Source: Hydrangea macrophylla (taxonomy: Eukaryota; Streptophyta; Magnoliopsida; Cornales; Hydrangeaceae). Taken from it: a stretch of 64,000 bases of DNA. Below the pieces are notes generated by a model, which was not told the origin of the DNA, searched no databases, and saw only the letters and a program-made list of their open reading frames with translations. Location: assembly GCA_033977485.1 (NCBI GenBank), contig CM066985.1:73207045-73271044 (forward strand), read 5' to 3'. Made by a program: the position numbers and the translations under genes. Shown one piece after another: positions 10,050 to 22,284 of the stretch. The stretch's first letter is position 1. The number at the start of each line of letters is the position of its first letter.

Positions 10050-10067
10050 TCCCCAGCAGAGTCGCCA
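10050..10067 (-). promoter_or_regulatory. Primer-binding site
   Basis: On the minus strand TGGCGACTCTGCTGGGGA begins three bases after the LTR end. From memory it resembles the complement of the 3' end of a plant tRNA-Arg with about two mismatches. The same 18 bases sit at 45911-45928 in the second Tat element. Confidence 0.85.
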
Positions 10068-10165
10068 GATTGTGGATACCGGGCTTCGGATCACTTCTCT
10101 TGTTTGAGATTGTTTTGAAATTGATTTGAATCAAAGAAAGAAAATAGGTCTGTTGAAAACAGATA

Positions 10166-10338
10166 CAGAGTCGCCACTTGGTCTTTAAGGAACCAAGAAA
10201 CCTAATTTTGACTCACCCAAGCGGATAAGGGCACCGGCCCTTCATAACCAAAGAACTCGGTTCGGGGTTTTGGTACGAGAGAGGAAGGAGCCTTTGTCGC
10301 GACTAAAACACCCTCAACTCGCCCCGTCTTTCGACGGG
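10166..10338 (-). promoter_or_regulatory. U5 hairpin series with primer-site-like motif
   Basis: On the element strand there is CCCGTC-GAAA-GACGGG (10338-10323), then AAGGGC-CGGT-GCCCTT (10243-10228), then a stem CTTGGT/ACCAAG (10197-10177), immediately followed by TGGCGACTCTG (10176-10166), identical to the first 11 bases of the primer-binding site. Confidence 0.6.
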
Positions 10339-12288
10339 CCTCAATTAGCATCCAAATAATCATCTTATACTATGTATGGTTCGGCAATTAATACTATGAT
10401 AGTATATTACATTACATAAGAAACTTGAAAATGGAAGATCTAAAGATAAAATATCATTCATAAGATCTAAATCAAATATCATGCAATGTAAAGTGGAAGA
10501 TCACACAAACAAACCTAGGAAAAATCGTCTAATCATATATCAATTAATCAAGTTTTCCTAATCTAAAGGGGGACATGATTTGTTCTTGGAACAAATAAAC
10601 AAAGAAATCAAAATATGCTTAGCAAGGCTTAGAATGATGCATGTTAATCTTTGAGAAAAGAAGATCTCTCAATCCCCGGGACGGATGAGAAAGGATGATT
10701 AGATCAAGGGGAAGCATGAACGGGTGATCGAGTTCATTCCTTATAATCTCCTTAGATTAAGAGTTACAAAAACCCCAAGTCTTGCATGAATGCAATGTAT
10801 GTATCTAAAATGTGCAAAGGTTGTAGTGTGTTTTGTGTACATGGATTTCTAGAATGACTTAGAAGTCTAAAATGTGTATGAATGAATGAATGAAATTAAC
10901 ATGGGATGTGTACAAATGTAGTATGAACTACTTCCTAAGATATGAACTAATTTGGAATGCATATGAGCATCAAAACAAAGAATGAAAGTTGAAATGTACT
11001 TGCTGTGAATAGTGGACAGAACAGTAGCATCATCTTTTGGAATTTGAAAAGAGGGGTTAGGAATGTTTTCAATGCATGATTTTTTATGGAGATGTTCCTT
11101 ATTGTGTCTAGAACAAAACCCAAAAGGCCAAACTGGAATAACTATCACAGATTGAGAGAAATTATATAAACAATAGAGGTCACTCAGAAACAGAGTTCGT
11201 ACTGTCGACTGAAATGTTAGAAAATCTTAGAAAATGAAAATGAATGATCTAGAGGCCCATTTTATACAGAAAGTTTCCTAAGACATTTAATTTTAAGGGA
11301 AAAATAATTTAGGACCACCCATTTTGGAAAAATTTTCTGGAAAAGAGGTCGTAAGTTGACCTAGCTGCTGTGACAGCAAAAACAGAATGTTTGGAAGGAA
11401 TGTTGGGACCCAAATGGACCATTTCCAAGCACTTCCAAGTCAAACCAAAAATCATGGGTGTTCTCCAATGAGTTAGGAAGACTTTCCAAGTGGCCTTGTA
11501 TCCATATGTTGAGTATTGTGTTCTAGAAAAATCTTTGAACTCAACTCACTCACTGTTTTGACTCATTGTTTTGAAGATTTTGGAGAAAACAAAGTTTAGT
11601 TTCTTGAAACCAAATGAGAGGGATTGAGAGGGGTTTTGAAATAGATGCTTTGAAAACATGTTTTCAACACTCAATAAGGATCATAGCCACTTAGAATACC
11701 TACATCAAACTCATCATTTAAGAACCTCCAAGATTGTTGGAGAGATTTATTTTGTTTTTGGACATAACTTCAATACATTCCAAGAATACCTTGGAAGTAT
11801 TGAGGTTATGGTCATCATCTATCAAACATGTTTTTGAGGTCAAGAGCTACTATCCATGAGGATTCACTCACCCCAAACTTCATGTCATCACTTAGATGAT
11901 GATGAACTAGTAAGTAAATAAAGAAAATAAAAAGAAATGGGATGAGAAGAGATGAACAATAAATAAACAAGCAAATAGATGATAATCAATAGATGATATT
12001 CATGAAGCATGAGACTTGTAGATTGGTGTATCACTCATATGTAATGACACTAGACATGGAAGAAGCTTCCACACTCTTGAATGCTCACTAAAATGGTGGT
12101 TGGGAGTATTGAATGTTGAAGTAAATGGAAGTAATGAAGTAAAAACAAAGTTAGAACTCACTTTTGTTTTGAAAAATCAAAGAAGAAAGCTTCTTTTCTC
12201 TCCACTCTAACCTTATCTCTACACTTTCTCTCCCAAACTTTCTCTAAACTTGCATTTGACTCCCCCTAAAATGAGGAGTAATGGGGTG

Positions 12289-12296
12289 TTTATATA
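12289..12296 (-). promoter_or_regulatory. LTR TATA box
   Basis: TATATAAA on the element strand within GGCCTATATAAAC, about 1.04 kb into the LTR. The same context occurs at 43681 and 53447. Transcription would begin some 30 bases downstream, placing the U3/R border there. Confidence 0.7.
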
Positions 12297-12828
12297 GGCC
12301 AACTTGGGGTGTTTTTGGGATTTAGAAAGTACTCCCATTGGTCCCAAACATCTGAAATCATGAAACTACGTCGTTTTGGATTTTAATTAATCAAAATGGG
12401 ACCACAAAAGTATTTACAAAAACTTACTGTTCTGGAGGGGAGTGCCGCGGCGGCACTGCTCCTCCCTTCGTCTGGATAATGCTGTTTAGGCCCCCCGAAG
12501 TTCCGGTATTCGCGAAAAGGCCCTATTTTGTCCGAAATTCACAGAAAATGCGTACGAACTCCAAATCGAGGTTGTGATATACCTTTGGAAAGGTAATGGA
12601 GTCTACTTTACATAAAAAATAGTTCGGGGATAGGTCACTTTGAAAAGTTTTGCGGTATTCGCGATAAAAGCCGATTTGATCGCCTTTTTCGCCTTTGGAA
12701 ATTCATAATAAATTCGTTTTAAATCCAGAAATTATGTGCGATATACCGTTGGAAAGCTATTGACCTCTAGTATCCATGAAAAATATTTGAAAATTGTTTC
12801 GGTGCCCCGATTCAAAAGTCAAATCTTG

Positions 12829-13050
12829 GTCAAACCGGTCAAACTTGGGATTCCCGGGAAGTTCTGGGAACCTCTGGGAGCTCCCAGGGGCCGACGTTTT
12901 TGCTCGATTCTCTTTTAAAACTTATTTTAACGCTTTTCTAATGATTCCGGTGAATTTGGACAATTTCGGTCAAACTTGGTCAAACTTTGGTCAAACCTGG
13001 TCAAATCTCGGTCAAACCTGGTCAAACCTTGGTCAAACCGGTCAACGGGG
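12829..13050 (-). promoter_or_regulatory. Cluster of W-box-like TTGACC motifs in LTR U3
   Basis: About ten GGTCAA (TTGACC on the element strand) in two groups, one near 12830-12850 and one near 12968-13050, mostly as GTTTGACC units. TTGAC(C/T) is the known WRKY binding core. Binding is inferred. Confidence 0.6.
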
Positions 13051-13335
13051 ACTTTTCGGGAACTTCCGGGACTTCCGGGGGTCTCTGGGAGCTGACGATT
13101 TCACCCGATTCCTCTTAGAAACTCATTTTATTGCTTTTCTTATGACATAGCATGTTTTCAGAATTTCGGGACCAAATCTGGGAGTCTTCGGGCTTTTAGG
13201 GGCATTTTGGTCATTCTGAGCATTCTGAGAGATAGAGCTGACTTCCAGGGGTCCTTTTGAGTCTTTTACGATCATTGTGAACCACCAAGCTATGGGTCTC
13301 CTAAATCTGATAGCCGACAAAATGGGGTGTCTACA

Positions 13336-15004
13336 GATATATACCCACTTTCTTGGATAGACGATCTATTTGACCAGTTGCAAGGATCAAAGATCATTTC
13401 AAAGATTAATGTACATTCCAGATATCACCAGTTATTAGTTTGACTAGAAGATGTATCAAAGACTGCATTCAGGACGAGATATGAGCATTACGAGTTTCTG
13501 GTTGTCTTTCAGATTGACTAATGCTGCAGTAGTATTCATGGACTTAATTAATAGAATATTCAGACACTATCTAGATCAATTCATTATAGTGTTCATCGAA
13601 GACATCTTGATTTACTCCAAGACGGAAGAAGAATATTAGAGACTTCTATAGAATGCTCTACACACACTATGAGATAGTAAGTTGTATGCGAAGTTCAGCA
13701 AATGCGAATTTTGGCAATAGAAAGTTAAATTTCTTGGACACTTTATCTCACGAGATGGAATCTCTATGGACTCATCTAAGATCCATGCAGTCTTAAGCTA
13801 GAATAGGCTGACGAATGCAACAGAAGTGAGAAGTTTCCTTAGACTAGCAGGATATTATCGAAGAGTTATCGAGGGTTTCTCCAAGATTACAAGGCCTTTG
13901 ACAAACTTGATGAGGAAGGAAGTAATATATGAGTGGACTGATAGGCATGAAGATGCATTCCACGAGTTAAAAGAAAGATTGACTTCAGCACCGGTATTGG
14001 CAATACCTAAAAACGGAGAACGATATGTGATCTACAGTGATGCGTTATACCAAGGACTTGGTTGTGTGCTTATACAAGATAGGAATATCATTACATATAG
14101 ATTAAGACAATTGAAGTCACAAGAGAAGAATTACCCTACGCATGATCTGGAGTTAGTAGCAATAGTGTTTGCTTTAAAGATCTGGAGACATTATCTCTAT
14201 GGAGAGAAGTTCAGTTTGTTTTTTGATCATAAAAGCTTGAAATATTTATTCTCTTAGAAGGAGTTGAACATACGACAACGAAGGTAGATGGAGTGGCTCA
14301 AGGATGATGACTTCTCGTTGTAATACCATATGGGTAAGGCAAATGTCGTAGCTGATGCTTTGAGTCACCGACCTTGATTAGAAATCACTGCATTACTAAT
14401 TCGAGAATGGCAAGCATTGGAGGTCTTAGTAGAGTTTGATCTTCGACCAGTAGAAGTAAAGAAAGGACAACATCTTGGATGTCTTATGGTATAACCAACT
14501 CTAATTACTCGTATCATAGAGGATCAACAGACGACGAAGGATCTGAAGTTGTGGTTCCCTAAGATGTCAGCAAAGGAACCAGAAGTATGAAGCATAAGTG
14601 CAGATGGAGCATTGAGATGGCAGATTTTGTGTGCCTGTTGAAGATAATCTACAGAAATATATGTTGGACGAAGCACACAAGTCACAAATGACTATTATCC
14701 CAGAGGTGCGAAGATGCACAGGGATTTGAAGATGAATTTTTGGTAGGAATGAATGAAGTAAGAAGTAGTTGAGTAAAGATTAGTGTCTTACTTGTAAGCA
14801 AGTAAAGACAGAACACCAGAAATCAACTAGACTTCTACAACCATTACTGATTCCCCAATGGACATAGGAACACATAACCATGGATTTCGTGGTAGGTTTG
14901 TCAAGGTCTGAGCAAAACTACAACGCTATTTGGGTAATAGGGGATCGACTTACGAAGATAATGAATTATATTACGTACAACATGACGTACCCAGTAGAAC
15001 GATT
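13336..15004 (+). pseudogene. Chromodomain gypsy (Tekay/Del-like) pol fragment: RT, RNase H, start of integrase
   Basis: The reading starts in mid-RT at the junction with the Tat LTR (YPLSWIDDLFDQLQGSK), passes [10 protein letters not shown] (the YVDD-equivalent site, normally FIDD) near 13600, the RNase H region [20 protein letters not shown] near 14020, and KANVVADALSHRP near 14340. It enters integrase (AHFI-equivalent region near 14970) and stops at a copia insertion. Many stop codons (for example within the stretches at 13441, 13638 and 14256) and frameshifts mark it as dead. The 5' part of the element lies left of the window, beyond the Tat insertion. It is the same family as the minus-strand copy at 60.7-62.9 kb. 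Confidence 0.85.
15000..15004. repeat. Target-site duplication of the copia element, left
   Basis: CGATT here and at 21311-21315. Removing the insertion and one copy restores a continuous integrase frame in the host gypsy element. Confidence 0.9.
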
Positions 15005-15535
15005 TGTTAGGGATATATACTAAAAGCCATGATTTATGTAGTTGATTTATTATTTATTTAATAAAATAAATTATTCCATTTTTATGAGAATCTGTGTGGG
15101 CAATGTTTGCATTATATTATTTATTTAATATTGTGCATGTCTCTTATTCTACATAGTAGGTGGTTTGATGTGTAGAGTTCGGCTTACACACGGAAGATCA
15201 GACCATTGGATCTTGTAGAATGTAAGATTTTGGTTTACAGTCTTAGATGGGATTGGGCACACCCTTGGTAGGACTGCAGCATGGTGATGTAGTAGGTTTG
15301 TCTTGACTGCGGGAAACGGTACATTTTTAACTCACTATGCTGGTACACTTTGTGTATTAAACTGGACCGACTTGGGATAATTATCTTTGTACTGACTTAT
15401 AAGATAATTAATACCTCATGGCTATTATGAGTGCTTATGCTCTAAATCCTAAGTTAATTTATAGACATGTACATTTGATATTTACACTTTAATCCCTAAA
15501 AGGGTGAGATCCTTAAATGGGTCAATGTCTCATTA
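15005..15535 (+). repeat. 5' LTR of the copia element, 3' portion missing
   Basis: Begins TGTTAGGGATATATAC and matches the 3' LTR (19989 onward) for about 530 bp. It then diverges at about 15535 into unrelated leader-like sequence. The remaining 0.8 kb of the 3' LTR has no counterpart here. Confidence 0.8.
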
Positions 15536-16084
15536 AATTGGGAGAGGGAATTTATCAAGTATAAATCTCATGGTCTCCATCACTGGTTTGTAGATGATAT
15601 GTTTAATTTTGTGTGATGGATCTAGTGTTATCCTCCCCATCGGATGAAGTTGACCATGGAATCATCAGTACAAACTTCTTTAATAAAATGTTTTAGGTGA
15701 TTGTTAGTGTGGGTCACCTCTCCATCAGTGGTGTTCGTCACGGAACTCTTGATCTAGAATTAAGCGATGGTATACACTTAGCTATAAATAATAATATCCT
15801 CTCCATCTGAGCCACTATTATTATTTATAGGACCAAAGAAAGTCAGCAGTTTAATTTTACTAGGCAAGGTACATTTCCTGGATAGTAAAATTTAAAGGCA
15901 ATTGCCTATCTGAACAAATGATGGATAGTATATGGCTTCCCATCGAGTCATGCTATTCGCAGTGTATCAGGTTGCTGGCAGGTTCCTTTCAAATATGGTA
16001 GAGGAACCAATATTTTCAACTCGAATCCATAGTGATTTTTGCCCAAACGTAATTATTTATATTATGTGATTCTCAGATTTTTAA
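15536..16084 (+). other. Copia leader region
   Basis: Noncoding sequence between the truncated 5' LTR and gag. I found no TGGTATCAGA-type primer-binding site, so the boundary was probably altered by deletion or recombination. Confidence 0.5.
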
Positions 16085-16720
16085 ATGGGTTCTTTCAATC
16101 CACTCGCTGTTATACTTAAAGAAAACAAACTTACTGGACCAAACTATATAGACTGAAAAAGAAATTTGGATATTGTGTTAATTGCTGAAGAGTACAAATT
16201 TGTGCTTACTCAAGTCTGTCCTGAGCAACTTGGTGAGGGGGCAACCGTGGAAGAAACCCAGGCTCATAAGATATGGGTCAAGGCTGATGAGATGGCGCGG
16301 TGTTGCATTTTGGCATCCATGTCGAATATTCTGCAACATCAGCATCAGTTAATGGCCAGTGCAGATGACATGATGGAGAGCCTCCGAGAGATGTTCGGGG
16401 GATCAAAGTTGTGCTGCTAGCCAAGTTGCCATAAAAGACTTGATGAACATAACCATGGCTAAGGGGACGCTTGTAAGGAATCATGTTCTTAAGATGATAT
16501 CTCTTCTTAATGAACTAGAGATCCTTGGAGCTGAAATCGACGAGGAAACCCAGGTCGATATAGTACTCCAGTCACTGTCAGAGTCTTTTAAATAATTCCG
16601 CCTCAACTACAACATGAATAAATTTAATTATACTTTGGCAGAGCTGCTTAAACAATTCTAGGCAACTAAAAGTCTCAACAGAAAGTTAGGGAGTGCTCTT
16701 GTGTTTGAGAAAGGTTTTGC
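16085..16720 (+). pseudogene. Copia gag
   Basis: Starts at ATG 16085 with MGSFNPLAVILKENKLTGPN and hits a stop soon after. It continues as LDIVLIAEEYKFVLTQ...HKIWVKADEMARCCILASM (16166-16420), then after a shift as IKDLMNITMAKGTLVRNHVLKM...LGAEIDEETQV. This is the usual copia gag pattern with repeated disruptions. The zinc knuckle lies in the next segment. Confidence 0.8.
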
Positions 16721-17087
16721 TTCAAAGCCAAAAGGCAAGAAGAAAATGAAAAAGGCTCAAAAGCAGACCGCGGGTCCTCCACCAATCCAAAGGCCACGAG
16801 GACAACCGGGAAAGCCTAAAGGCAAATGTTTTGTTTGCAAGCAGCCAGGACACTGGAAGAAGCAATGTCCAGTTTATCTCACCAGACAGAACAATCAAGG
16901 TAAATCTCATTTACTAGTTATTAAATCGTGTTTAGCAGTCCGATCTACCGGCACCTGGTGTGTAGATACGGGAGCCACTGATTATGTATGCAATTCTTTG
17001 CAGGAGTTCCAGGAAAATAGGCAGCTCAGTGATGGAGAGAATTATCTACATATGAGAAATGCTACGAGAGTAGTACAGTTGCAGTAG
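16701..17087 (+). pseudogene. Copia gag zinc knuckle and protease start
   Basis: A 128-residue frame with a lysine-rich stretch, a CCHC knuckle CFVCKQPGHWKKQC, and then WCVDTGATDYVCNS, in which DTGA is the aspartic protease active-site motif. The frame then breaks, and the rest of the protease is scattered over stops up to about 17340. Confidence 0.85.
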
Positions 17088-17364
17088 GAGATCTACATCT
17101 TAGTTTTGGTAGAGATAGGATTTTAATTTTAAGAAATTGCCTTTTTGTACCTTCTATTAGAAGGAATTTAGTTTCAATTTTAGTTTAGTAAAGAATGGAT
17201 ATTTAGTTTATTTTAATAAAACAGTCGTTATTAAAGAAAATAAACTTTTTATTTGTTCTGGTCAATTGGTGGATGATCTTTGCATTATAAATCCCGTCTC
17301 TCCTAACTGTAACTTAATGAATTGAATAACACAAATTGTTTGCCATTTAAGAGAAAAGAACCTT

Positions 17365-18380
17365 CAAAGATGAACCAAACACATCTTTGGCACTTACACC
17401 TTGGTCATATTAATCTAAAAAGAATTCAAAGACTGGTTCAAATGGGCCATTAGGCACATTGGAAGTGGAGGCACTTCCAGTCTGTGAATCCTACTTAGAA
17501 GGTAAAATGACCAAGAGGCCCTTCTCGCCCAAGGGCTATAGAGCAAAAGAGCCGTTAGAATCGGTTTACTCTGATTTGTGTGGTCCTATGACTGTCCAAG
17601 CAAGAGGGGGCTTTGAGTACTTTGTCACTTTCATTGATGATTACTTAAGATATGAGTACATTTATTTGATGCGGCATAAGTCTGAATGCTTTGAGAAATT
17701 CAAAGACTCCAAGGCTGAAACGGAAAAGCATCTAGACAAATGTATCACGACACTATAATCTGATCGTGGTGGAGAGTACCTCTTGGGAGAGTTTAGGGAA
17801 TACTTATTGGAGCAAGGGATTACATCCCAGTTGTCTGCACCCCATATGCCTCAGCAGAACGGTGTAGCAGAAAGAAGGAATATGATTCTCATGGACATGG
17901 TAAGATCTATGATGAGTTATTCGGATCTACCCGCTTCCTTTTAGGGACACGCATTAGAGACAGCTGCATACATTCTAAACTTGGTACCATCTAAGTCTGT
18001 ACTTACTACTCCCACGAAATTGTGGACTGGATAAAAGCCTAGTCTGCGACAAGTTTGGATCTGGGGTAGTCCAGCACACGTGCTGAAAGGGAACGTAGAA
18101 AAGTTGGAAATGAGAGGTGAGACACCGACACATACTTCTTCGATACCATCGGTACGAGAAAAAACATCACAAGAGAGTCATCGATATTCTATTACCACGT
18201 CTAGTAAAAGGATTACCGAAACTCGTATAGATCCCGAACTAACCATTAACACGTAGGTTCCTAAACCAGTGCAGCGTGCAGATAATGGTGTATTAGGTTA
18301 AGAATCTTCACAACCTAATACCAGTGATACACAGACACAGGTTGTGCCTCGGCATAGTGGGAGGGTTATTATTTAACCTG
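17365..18380 (+). pseudogene. Copia integrase
   Basis: Begins with the GAG-pre-integrase motif HLWHLHLGHINLKRIQ near 17380, then a 17459-17758 frame with YSDLCGPMTVQARGGFEYFVTFIDDY. After a stop it continues with SDRGGEYL and PQQNGVAERRN, which supply the catalytic D, D and E region. Several stop codons interrupt it, including one just before SDRGGEY. Confidence 0.85.
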
Positions 18381-18479
18381 ACCGGTATATGTTCTTGGGA
18401 GAGTCTTTTGAAGGGTCCGTGATGAATAAGGTACCGATCCCTGTAACTACAATGAAGCACTCTAAGATAAAGATGCAAA

Positions 18480-19960
18480 TCTTTGGCAAAAGGCTATGAA
18501 GTCTGAAATGGAGTCCATGTACTCTAATCAAGTCTGGGATCTTGTAGAACCCCCAATGAAATAAAACCCCTTGGATGTAAGTGGATCTATAAGAAGAAGA
18601 GAGGAACAGACGGTAAGGTTGAAACCTTAAAAGCAAGGCTTGTTGCAAAAGGGTTCACTCAAAAGAGGGAATCGATTATGAGGAAACCTTTTTGTCGGTT
18701 GCCAGGCTAAAGTCTATCCAGATTCTCTTATCCATTGCTGATCATTTTAATTATGAAATTTGGAAAATGGATGTCAAGACAACATTTCTTAATGGGAATC
18801 TTGACGAGTGCATCTATATGGTGCAACCAGATGGGTTCATTGCGAAGGGCCAAGAACACATGTTGTGCAAGCTTAAGAAGTCCATTTATGGACTTAAGTA
18901 AGCATCTAGGTCTTGGAATATCCGCTTTGATCAAGCAATCAAGTCTTTTGGTTTTGATCAATGTGCGGATGAATCTTGTGTGTACATGAAATATGACAGA
19001 AGCATGGTAGTGTTCTTAGTACTATATGTGGATGATATCTTGCTAATCAGAAACAATGTAGGGGTATTATCTTCTGTAAGGGTATGGTTGTCTAGTCAAT
19101 TTGATATGAAGGACTTGGGAAAAGCTGGTCACATCCTAGGGATCAAGCTTATGCGAGATTACAAGAATAGGATGTTGGGCTTATCACAAGGCACATTTAT
19201 CGACAATATTCTTGCAAGGTTTAGCATACAAGATTTCAAGAAGAGATTCCTTCCCTTCAGATATGGAATTACTCTATCTAAGGATCAGTGTCCTAAGACG
19301 CCTGATAAGATTGAGAAGATGAGGCAGTTCCTTATGCCTCGGTAGTAGGAAGCCTAATGTATGCTTTGCTATGTACTAGACCTGATATCTACTTTACTGT
19401 TGGCATGGTTAGTATATATCAGTCTAATCCAGGGCAAGGACATTGGACTGCAGTGAAAAATATTCTCACGTACCTGAAAAGGACTCGAGACTATATGTTA
19501 GTTTACCAAGCAGACAGTCTTGTACCCATTGGGTACAAAGATTTTGATTTCATGTCAGATAGGGATTCCAGAAAGTCTACCTCAGGATATGTGTGTTACC
19601 CTAGGAGGTGGAGCCATTAGTTGGAGGAGTATCAAGCAGTCATACATTGCTGATTCCACCATCGAAGCCGACTATGTGGCTGCTTCGGAAGATGCTAAGG
19701 AAGCCGTTTGGCTTAGAACTTCCTTATGGATCTATGAGTAGTATCTACGGAGCGGTTGCTAACTCAAAGGAACCTAGGGCCCATAAGAAGGGAAAACACA
19801 TTGAGCATAAGTATCACCTGATATGAAAGATTGTGCAAACATGTGTTGTTGAAGTGACCAAGATAGCATCAGCAAATAACCTAGCAGATCCTTTCACCAA
19901 GAGCTTACCAACCAAGACTTTTGATAGTCACGTAGAAAGGATGGGAGTGAGATGTGTCGC
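18480..19960 (+). pseudogene. Copia reverse transcriptase and RNase H
   Basis: RT begins near 18580 (GCKWIYKKKRGTDGKV), continues through KMDVKTTFLNGNLDECIY (18692-18901) and FLVLYVDDILLI, with YVDD at 19024-19035. RNase H follows with [23 protein letters not shown] and [33 protein letters not shown], ending with NNLADPFTKSLP. Domain order and motifs are complete but spread over at least three frames with stops. Confidence 0.88.
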
Positions 19961-19973
19961 ATCATGGCTTTGC

Positions 19974-19988
19974 GTCTAAGTGGGAGAT
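19974..19988 (+). promoter_or_regulatory. Copia polypurine tract
   Basis: AAGTGGGAGA directly before the 3' LTR start, the usual plus-strand primer position of plant copia elements. Confidence 0.8.
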
Positions 19989-21310
19989 TGTTAGGGATAT
20001 ATACTAAAAGTCATGCTTTATATAGTTGATTTATTATTTATTTAATAAAATCAGTTATTCCATTTTTATGAGAATTTGTGTGGGAAATGTTTGCATTATA
20101 TTATTTATTTAATATTGTGCATGTGTGTCTCTTGTTCTACATAGTAGGTGGTTTGGTGTGCAGAGTTCGGCTTACACACGGAAGATCAGACCGTTGGGTC
20201 TTGTAGAATGTAAGATTTTGGTTTGCAGTCTTAGATGGGATTGAGCACACCATCGGTAGGACTGCAGTATGGTGATTTAGTAGGTTTGTCTTGATTGTGA
20301 GAAACGGTACAGTTTCAACTCACTATGCTGGTACACTTTGTGTATTAAACGGGACCGACTTGGGCTAATTATCTTTGTACTGACTTATAAGATAATTAAT
20401 ACCTCATGGCTATTATGAGTGCTTATGCTCTAAATCCTAAGTTAATTTATAGACACGTAAATTTGATATTTACACTTTGATCCCTAAAAGGGTGAGATCC
20501 TTAAATGGGTCAATATCTTATTGGATTGGGTGACAATATTAATTGTGTGGTGGATATTGATTAATGATGGAATCTATGTCTCAATTTTGGGATTGATGAT
20601 ATCCCCTTGAGAAAGCTTATAAGTTTTGATTATTTCAAACCTTGCAGGTGGATTTTGTATCTGATATATCAGACAAGTTAAGTAGAGGATCTCAAGGAAT
20701 TTTAAGAGATTAATTAAATATGATTGTAGCAATTATATTTAATTAATGGGTATCTGTGATCTTAACGTGGGGAGATAACAAGCATTTAATAACATAGAGC
20801 TCGAAATATATTTTTGAGATAAGGGTAGGAGTGCAATTATAATTCTTTAGTGGTATGAATTATAATTTATGGAAATAGGAATCTGATTCAGTTTGATTTA
20901 GGGTTTCTTAATTCCATAAGGAAGCCTAATCCTTATTGACTTCTTATGATCCCTATCGTAGCCTGTATATAAGCTGCTTTGGCTCTCTTCTCAGTTTACA
21001 TTTTTTTTTAAAAGAGCATTATAACTCGGGATAACAAAAAAAATAGTGTAAAAAAGGGAGAGCAGAAAATAGAAAGGATTTTGAAAAAGCCCACACTCAG
21101 TTCGATATTCTGGCAACAGAGGAATACGATAGAAGATCGTGAGCTGTTATCAAGCCCGTGTTCTCGATTCGTCTACTACAGTAATCCGTTTTTGTAGTTC
21201 AAGGTAACCCTAGTTCCGCCCTTATTGGGTTATTATAGCTTTCAAAAATTTTTTTACAGTACCAACTTCTACGTGCTGTCAACGAATTCTGGGAACGCAG
21301 TTTCCTTACA
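19989..21310 (+). repeat. 3' LTR of the copia element (1322 bp)
   Basis: Starts TGTTAGGGATATATAC and ends TTCCTTACA, flanked by CGATT. A promoter-like TGTATATAAGC lies near 20966. Confidence 0.88.
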
Positions 21311-22232
21311 CGATTAAGCCGGATGTATCTACAACACGTATAACTACACGGTGTACTTGTCTCAATCATGTCATATCGAGATTCGCACTTCACTATAGAA
21401 TTTTGGAAGAGTCTCCAAACAGCGATGGGAACAACCTAGAACTTGAGTTCAGCATTCCATCTGCAGACTGACGGGCAGACGGAATGAGTTAACTAGGTCA
21501 TGGAGGACATGCTACTTGCCTGTATCATTGATTTTGAGAGTTCTTGGGAGACGCACCTATTTATCGTTGATAGAGTTCGCCTACAGCAACAGTTACAATA
21601 CGAGTATAGGCATAGCGCTATTTGAAGCCTTGTACGGAAGACCTTGCTGATCGCCTCTATGTTGGGCCAAAGTTAGAGATAATCAACTTATTGGGCCAAA
21701 AATGGTATGAGAAACTAGCGAGAAGATTCAAGTTGTATGTGAGAAGATGAAGATAGCTCAGACCCGACACAAAATTTATGCTGACAAGCGACGCAAAGAC
21801 TTGGAGTTCGCCATTGGACATCACGTGCTGCTTAAGATTTCACCTGTTCGAGGCATCGTCAAGTTTGGTTAGAAGAGAGGCAAGCTATCGCCGCGATTCA
21901 ACGGACCGTTCGAGATCCTAAAGCATGTTGGAAAAGTTTCTTATCGACTAGCATTGTCGTCAAAGATTTTAGGAGTGCACAACGTGCTCCATATCAGTAT
22001 GCTGAAAAAGTGAGCCCATAACCCAGCGCACAAGGTCAACTTCGAAGACATTGAAGTCAACGACAATGTCACGTTCAATGAAGGACCAGTACAGATCATA
22101 GACCACGGAATCAAGAAGCTAAAAAACAAGGAGATCTCCTTGGTGAAGATTCAGTAGAAGCATCATGATGAAGGCAAAACTTCATGGGAACTGGAGTTAG
22201 AGGTACACGATAAGTATTCATTTTTGTTTTAA
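21311..22232 (+). pseudogene. Chromodomain gypsy integrase C-terminal part and chromodomain
   Basis: This resumes the integrase broken at 15004. Readable pieces, in changing frames, are LSRMYLQHV, the AFHPQTDGQTE region with a stop near 21488, ETSEKIQVV.EKMK, KDLEFAIGHHVLLK, KRGKLSPRFNGPFEI, and NDNVTFNEGP...IDHGIKKLKNKEISLVKIQ...SWELELE. The last is a chromodomain-like tail typical of chromoviruses. It ends FLF and a stop at 22230-22232, followed by a purine-rich stretch before the 3' LTR. Several stops make it nonfunctional. Confidence 0.85.
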
Positions 22233-22284
22233 ACTCTACTAGTTTCGATTTCGAGGACGAAATCTTTTAATAAGTGGTGGATGA

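Larger units (their letters stand above)
1..13335 (-). mobile_element. Tat-type Ty3/gypsy LTR retrotransposon, partial (3' LTR outside window)
   Basis: Read on the minus strand the order is 5' LTR (10071-13335), primer-binding site, leader with a tandem array, gag-protease, G-patch segment, RT, two RNase H domains and integrase, then a noncoding repeat block and an ORF in the opposite direction. Two RNase H domains after RT and an antisense ORF downstream of integrase are known hallmarks of the Tat lineage. The element is inserted into the RT region of a chromodomain gypsy element that resumes at 13336. The expected 5-bp target duplication on this side is GATAT (13336-13340); the other copy and the 3' LTR lie left of base 1. 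Two gag-frame stop codons and changes at conserved pol residues suggest it is no longer autonomous. Confidence 0.9.
10071..13335 (-). repeat. 5' LTR of the Tat element (3265 bp)
   Basis: On the element strand it starts TGTAGACACCCCATTTTG and ends GGTATCCACA (TG...CA). It matches the two LTRs at 42612-45907 and 52399-55673 along its length, with clear divergence. It contains a TTGACC cluster (about 12829-13050 in reverse), a GC-rich palindrome GTGCCGCGGCGGCAC (12442-12456), a TATA box (12289-12296), and a U5 hairpin series at 10166-10338. Apparent ORFs inside it are not genes. Confidence 0.92.
15005..21310 (+). mobile_element. Ty1/copia LTR retrotransposon, degenerate, nested in gypsy
   Basis: A 6.3-kb element bounded by CGATT target duplications. 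Order: 5' LTR (truncated), gag, protease, integrase, RT, RNase H, polypurine tract, 3' LTR. Integrase preceding RT identifies copia. Multiple stops and frameshifts show it is inactive. No clear primer-binding site follows the shortened 5' LTR. Confidence 0.93.
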
